This document shows positions 5,700 through 9,146 of a stretch of 9,146 nt of DNA, piece by piece; the stretch's first letter is position 1; every line of letters begins with the position of its first letter. The notes beneath the pieces were generated by a model that saw nothing but the letters and a program-made list of their open reading frames with translations, was not told the origin of the DNA and ran no database searches. A program made the position numbers and the translations under genes. The stretch comes from Luminiphilus sp. (lineage in GTDB: Bacteria > Pseudomonadota > Gammaproteobacteria > Pseudomonadales > Halieaceae). The stretch covers positions 1 to 9,146 of the forward strand of contig JAKMEU010000200.1 of NCBI GenBank assembly GCA_022425845.1, in the 5' to 3' direction.

Positions 5700-6737
5700 T
5701 CAGGGCCCTTCATCCAGCATCTCGAAAAATTCCAGCCAACTGCCACTGGGGCTGCGCAGGGCAAGGGCGCGCACCCGGCCGTAGGGGGGCATGTGCACGG
5801 CAGTGATGGGGGCCGTCAGCGCCACCCCTGCCCGACCCAGGTGCGCAGCCAGTGCGTCCAGCCCCTGCACTGGAAACCGCAGCATCAGGATACCCAGGTT
5901 GGGGGGCACCGCCTGCGCACTGAAGTCGCGTCCCTCCAACCCCTCGAACGCCAGTAGCTCCACCGAGCCCTCATTGGTGCCCTGTGGATGCAGGACACGC
6001 ACATCGCGCACCACCTCACGGGCCAGATTCAGGGGCAACCCCAGCACGTTATGGCCCGACCCGGTACTGGCTCCCCGATGATTGAGGTATTCCTCAAAAC
6101 CCAGGACCTGGGTGTAAAAATGAACCGACGCGGGCAGGTCGGCCACCACCTCGGTGGCGTTGAAGCTGCGGCTGAATTCACGCAGGTTCGGCCAGCCCGC
6201 CAGCGGCGGCTGATGACGCTGGATGAGCGCAAAGGCGAGGCCGTCGGGGCCGCGGGTGATCCATTCGGTCACCTCAAAGGGACCGAACTCAAACGTGACC
6301 GGATCGCTGTTGGCCTGCCATCCCCGCCGCAGGAGTTGGGCTCTCTTCTGCTCGAGGTCACGCACCCGCAGGTTGATATCGAACCACCCTCCCGTATCCC
6401 AACTCTGGCTGCCCGGCCTAATCTGGCGATCGCTGCCGGCGACCGCCACCAACCGGACCATGCCCGTGTCTGTGCCGGGATTGGCCATTAGCCGCTCCTC
6501 CGCCGATCTATCGGGTATGCCCCACAGGGCGAGTTGCGCTGGATCGGTGCTGCCACCGGCACGCGACTCCCAGCCGCCGACGGTTTGGAAAAGGGCTTCA
6601 TGCGAGTCGAGGTCACTGACACTCACCACCACCTCTCGCCAGCCACCAATGCGGAAGCCGGCGTCATCAGTCAGCGCCGAAGAAGGCGCCAACAGCACCC
6701 CGGCGACAACCCCCGCCAGGACCGACAGGACCTTCAC
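5700..6737 (-). CDS. Exported tandem VOC-domain protein (second gene of the VOC pair)
   Basis: A 345-aa protein of the vicinal-oxygen-chelate superfamily (glyoxalase / bleomycin resistance / extradiol dioxygenase fold). It begins with a Sec-type signal peptide: Lys2, a hydrophobic run to about residue 17, and a likely cut near residues 21-24, so it should be periplasmic. Repeated beta-alpha-beta units begin near 34 (REVVVSVSDLDSHEALF), 118 (WFDINLRVRDLE), 193 (FNATEVVADLPASVHFYTQVLGF) and 281 (LGILMLRFPVQGLDALAAHL). SPSGSWLEFFE (329-339) is the typical last VOC strand with the metal-position glutamate. The usual His at the opening strand is not evident (Asn193/Glu196 instead), so metal use is doubtful. 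The start is GTG 6737, overlapping the TGA of the upstream gene by 4 nt, with GAGG 7 nt before it. Function is unknown; binding or isomerisation of a small molecule is possible. Confidence 0.85.
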   Translation of the reverse strand: MKVLSVLAGVVAGVLLAPSSALTDDAGFRIGGWREVVVSVSDLDSHEALFQTVGGWESRAGGSTDPAQLALWGIPDRSAEERLMANPGTDTGMVRLVAVAGSDRQIRPGSQSWDTGGWFDINLRVRDLEQKRAQLLRRGWQANSDPVTFEFGPFEVTEWITRGPDGLAFALIQRHQPPLAGWPNLREFSRSFNATEVVADLPASVHFYTQVLGFEEYLNHRGASTGSGHNVLGLPLNLAREVVRDVRVLHPQGTNEGSVELLAFEGLEGRDFSAQAVPPNLGILMLRFPVQGLDALAAHLGRAGVALTAPITAVHMPPYGRVRALALRSPSGSWLEFFEMLDEGP

Positions 6738-7825
6738 GGCAGTGCCTCAAACAGCTCAACGGGAAAGCCGTTGGGCGCCAGCAACGTCGCGACCCGGGCC
6801 CGACCCAGCACTGGGGTTTCGAGTTCCTGGGGCGGCGCGATGGGTGCCAACCCGCGTTCAGCCGCCCGGGCGAGAACCGCCGTCAGGTCGCGCACGGGAA
6901 ACGACCAAAGACCGATGCCCCGATGGGGCACCCGGGGGGCGACACCGGGATCAATCGGCGCACGGTTCTGGTAATCCACCAGCAACAAATGGCCGGTGGT
7001 CGCACCCCGGGCGTAGAGAATCGAAAAACGAAAGACCGTGCCGTCGGGCACGTTGAGGGCACCCTCGGTACCGGCACTTTCCCAGATACGATCCGAGCGC
7101 AGTTCGTATCCCAACAGGTCCACCAGAAAGCTGATCATGGCATCGGAATCAGCGACCACCTGCGCCGAATACGCAGGCCCGCCCAATCCCGTGTCAGGAT
7201 GGATATACCCCAGCTGCGCCATCTGGCCACCGCGGAAAATCCCCACAGCATGGGCATAGTCCGGCGCGTTGAAAATGGTCTCATGGATGGGATAAAAACT
7301 GCCGTCTCGCCGGGGCACCTCGTAATTCTCGATGTCGTTAAGCGCTTCGAAGCCGAGGCTGCGGACGTGCGCATCCAGCGCCTCCTGATCACCGTTGGGA
7401 AAGCCGATGGAAAACGGTCCCAACTCCAGGGCACTCCAGCTGTTATGAATCGACGGCGTTTCCCGGTCGAGGACCAGAAGTCGGATGGCCGCGGTGGCCG
7501 GCACCTGGTCACGGTGCAACCGATACAGCTGCCAGTCCACGGGCGAGGTAATACCCCATATACGCCGCTGGGCTGCCTTCAATTCGTCGGAGATGGGGAT
7601 CGGACCCTCCACCGCCAATCCCAGACCATCCCGGTAAAAGCGCAGGCTGTCGGCAAGGGAGGTGGTTGCTATGGTCACCGTATGCAGCGGCCCCGCCATG
7701 GCATCTTCAACGCGGCTCTGGGGCGCCAGGGCATCGTTCGACAGCTGATCGGCACTGGCCCAGCCCGCACCCGCCACAAGACCCAAAACCAATAGCCACG
7801 TGGGTGTTAAACCAGCTGCCCTCAT
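6734..7825 (-). CDS. Exported tandem VOC-domain protein (first gene of the VOC pair)
   Basis: A 363-aa VOC-superfamily protein with an N-terminal signal peptide (hydrophobic core about 10-21, likely cleavage after WASA at residue 25). The first module opens with LHTVTIATTSLADSLRFYRDGLGL (47-70), a textbook VOC entry with His48. A second unit starts near 136 (GPFSIGF), a third near 219 (YSAQVVADSDAMISFLVDLLGYEL), and the last strand is LAPNGFPVELFEALP (349-363) with Glu360 at the metal position. Motifs shared with the neighbouring VOC proteins are WGI (90-92), IRLLVLD (114-120) and LGPF (135-138). GAGGGG lies 4 nt before the ATG at 7825. It is first in a two-gene operon and is divergent from the third VOC gene. 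Substrate unknown; the periplasmic location is inferred from the signal peptide. Confidence 0.86.
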   Translation of the reverse strand: MRAAGLTPTWLLVLGLVAGAGWASADQLSNDALAPQSRVEDAMAGPLHTVTIATTSLADSLRFYRDGLGLAVEGPIPISDELKAAQRRIWGITSPVDWQLYRLHRDQVPATAAIRLLVLDRETPSIHNSWSALELGPFSIGFPNGDQEALDAHVRSLGFEALNDIENYEVPRRDGSFYPIHETIFNAPDYAHAVGIFRGGQMAQLGYIHPDTGLGGPAYSAQVVADSDAMISFLVDLLGYELRSDRIWESAGTEGALNVPDGTVFRFSILYARGATTGHLLLVDYQNRAPIDPGVAPRVPHRGIGLWSFPVRDLTAVLARAAERGLAPIAPPQELETPVLGRARVATLLAPNGFPVELFEALP

Positions 7826-7848
7826 CTAGCCCCTCGGATGTCCGTTGC

Positions 7849-7884
7849 AATCACCACACCAGCGGTCTTATGGTGATGACCATA
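7849..7884. promoter_or_regulatory. Candidate operator/promoter between divergent VOC genes
   Basis: The 80-nt gap between the start codons (7825 and 7906) holds two overlapping inverted repeats. TATGGT (7869-7874) and ACCATA (7879-7884) form a perfect palindrome around GATG. ATCACCA (7850-7856) and TGGTGAT (7871-7877) are perfect 7-bp arms centred 21 bp apart, about two helical turns. On the plus strand TTGCAA (7845-7850) with TATGGT (7869-7874, 18-nt spacer) is a possible weak promoter, so a bound regulator would cover the -10. The arrangement fits joint control of both VOC units, but no regulator gene is in the window. Confidence 0.45.
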
Positions 7885-7905
7885 CCACGCTCAGGAGACG
7901 CACCC

Positions 7906-9027
7906 ATGCGCCTGATCAGTTGCCTGATGACCGCCCTCCTCACCGCGGCCGCTGCCATCACCATCGCGGACGACAGCCTGCCGGATACGGGTATCAGCGG
8001 CGTGTACGAGGTGATGGTGGGCGTTGATGATGCCGACGCGGCCATCGACTACTTCGGTGCCTTTGGATTCAGGGTCGTAGCGGAGGCTGCGCTGGCACGC
8101 GACGCGGCACAGGAAGTTTATGGTGTCGACTCGGCCCTCACCGCCTACCGGCTCCAGAATGGCGACGTCGATGCCCATGGCTTGCTGCGTCTCCTCGCCT
8201 GGGAATTCCCCCTGGGCCCCGGCGTGGGCTTTGCACCCCCCGAGACCGTGGGAACCCGGATGGCGGTGATGCGTACCGAGGACATTTTTCGCATTACCGA
8301 TGTGTTCACCGACCTGCGCGACCGTGCCGAGCAGCCCTGGCTGATCGCAGGGCCGGTTTATGACGACCTCTACGACGCCACCGAGGGCCAACCTTCCATC
8401 AGCAATCGCCGGGTGGGGGTGCGGGAGATGGGCATTTACGGAATCCCCTTCAACCACGTTTTCTTCCAGCGCTACGGTTACACAATACCGGGCTATGGCA
8501 CCGTGGCCCCTGACACGCCCCTGCGAACCAGCGAATTTACCCATCATGACTTCTTCGTCGCCGGTGATCTGGCTGAGGTCACGGCCTATTACGCCGATGT
8601 GCTGGGCTTCAAACCTGAGAACGAGCCGGTTATCGACGGCGCCTGGCAGGCGGGACCGGCGACCGTGTTTCAGATGGAACCCGGTCGCTCCCACTGGTAT
8701 CGGGGCTTTGTCTCACCCAACAACATCTGCGGAAAGCTGAAGTTTTTCTCGGTTGAGGGGCTGCACACGGTAGACGATCGATCCGACCGGCAGCGCCCCG
8801 GCGAACTGGGCATCACACTGCACTCACTCTGGACGCCAGAGCTGCAGGCCCTGCATGAGCGGGCCGAGAAAGCAGGCCTGACAGTGTCCCCCCTGCAGGC
8901 CAATGAGTTTGGTGAACAGAGCTTTCTACTGCAGGGTCCCGATGGGGCCACGTGGCAGATCATTGAGCGCGCAGCCGCCACCCAGGCACCCGTCACCGAC
9001 TTCAACCTGATCCCGGTCGATCATTAA
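7906..9027 (+). CDS. Exported tandem VOC-domain protein (divergent gene)
   Basis: A 373-aa VOC-superfamily protein. The ATG at 7906 is chosen because AGGAG (7893-7897) lies 8 nt before it and the residues that follow form a clean signal peptide (hydrophobic run about 6-20, likely cleavage near ITIA-DD at 21-22). The 80 residues of open frame upstream look non-coding and overlap the opposite gene. Modules open at 33 (VYEVMVGVDDADAAIDYFGAFGFRV) and 208 (TSEFTHHDFFVAGDLAEVTAYYADVLGF). The second module has His213/His214 and ends with QGPDGATWQIIER (343-355), giving His and Glu354 at classic VOC metal positions. The first half also carries YGV (72-74) and LRLLAWE (94-100), matching WGI and RLL motifs of the other two. 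Among the three it best keeps potential metal ligands. Substrate unknown. Confidence 0.87.
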   Translation: MRLISCLMTALLTAAAAITIADDSLPDTGISGVYEVMVGVDDADAAIDYFGAFGFRVVAEAALARDAAQEVYGVDSALTAYRLQNGDVDAHGLLRLLAWEFPLGPGVGFAPPETVGTRMAVMRTEDIFRITDVFTDLRDRAEQPWLIAGPVYDDLYDATEGQPSISNRRVGVREMGIYGIPFNHVFFQRYGYTIPGYGTVAPDTPLRTSEFTHHDFFVAGDLAEVTAYYADVLGFKPENEPVIDGAWQAGPATVFQMEPGRSHWYRGFVSPNNICGKLKFFSVEGLHTVDDRSDRQRPGELGITLHSLWTPELQALHERAEKAGLTVSPLQANEFGEQSFLLQGPDGATWQIIERAAATQAPVTDFNLIPVDH

Positions 9028-9146
9028 AGGGGACCCAACCCGGCCTGCGAGCCACGCCGGGGATAAGACCGGCCGCGCCTGCACTGACAACCACCGAACC
9101 CCCGCACCCCGCCACAGAGAGACCTTCTTAATGGCCGCTCAGTGAT
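9028..9146. other. Non-coding right edge with a weak hairpin
   Basis: After the last VOC stop, CCCGGC (9039-9044) can pair with GCCGGG (9056-9061) around an 11-nt loop. It lies 11 nt past the stop and could be a terminator, but no T-run follows. The rest is C-rich and shows no start with a ribosome binding site; the ATG at 9131 meets a stop after four codons. The next gene lies outside the window. Confidence 0.4.

Noticed and set aside
7666..7905. 80-residue N-terminal extension of the divergent VOC protein
   Set aside because: It would place a signal peptide internally and overlap the opposite VOC gene; the ATG at 7906 has its own ribosome binding site.
7906..7923. Lipoprotein signal (LISC at residues 3-6) in the divergent VOC protein
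   Set aside because: The hydrophobic segment follows the cysteine instead of preceding it, so it does not fit a lipobox; an ordinary Sec signal peptide explains it.
9128..9146. Possible gene end on the minus strand (TAA at 9130-9128) or start at ATG 9131 on the plus strand
   Set aside because: Only a few codons are visible; the plus-strand ATG meets a stop after four codons, and the minus-strand fragment is too short to judge.

Overview
The window is GC-rich bacterial DNA with tightly packed genes, good Shine-Dalgarno sites and frequent GTG/TTG starts. It holds an AGCS-type sodium:amino-acid symporter, a three-gene acetoin/2-oxo-acid dehydrogenase operon, a YciI-like protein and three exported VOC-fold proteins. 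This content and coding style suggest a proteobacterium, most plausibly a marine gammaproteobacterium of the Halieaceae/OM60 type. That placement is a judgement from gene content, not from a database search. I see no tRNA, rRNA, CRISPR array, insertion sequence, integrase or attachment site.

Layout. Positions 1-479 hold no supportable gene: an AT-rich promoter-like patch at about 40-105, then a leader with a strong 10-bp hairpin. A sodium:alanine/glycine symporter (480-1847, +) follows and converges on the dehydrogenase operon, with a GC-rich hairpin (1849-1879) between them. The operon reads leftward in the order E1-alpha (5088-4108), E1-beta (4095-3094), E2 (3068-1893). The E1 subunits look most like acetoin dehydrogenase AcoA/AcoB. 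The E2 is the canonical lipoyl + subunit-binding + catalytic-domain form, and no E3 (dihydrolipoamide dehydrogenase) is present here. Upstream on the same strand is a small YciI-domain protein (5567-5265), with a 176-nt gap that carries a plausible promoter and two hairpins.

The right third is a three-gene VOC (glyoxalase/bleomycin-resistance/dioxygenase fold) cluster. Two genes (7825-6734 and 6737-5700, -) overlap by 4 nt. The third (7906-9027, +) is transcribed divergently from an 80-bp intergenic region containing overlapping inverted repeats. All three encode proteins of 345-373 aa with apparent Sec signal peptides and duplicated VOC modules, and they share local motifs, so they look like diverged paralogues. 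Exported multi-module VOC proteins clustered this way are the least familiar part of the window.

How the parts may work together. The dehydrogenase would convert an alpha-hydroxyketone or 2-oxo acid to an acyl-CoA using E3 encoded elsewhere. The symporter would import alanine, glycine or a related amino acid. The exported VOC proteins may bind or transform a small molecule in the periplasm. A common substrate or shared regulation is only inferred from proximity; each block has its own promoter-like region.
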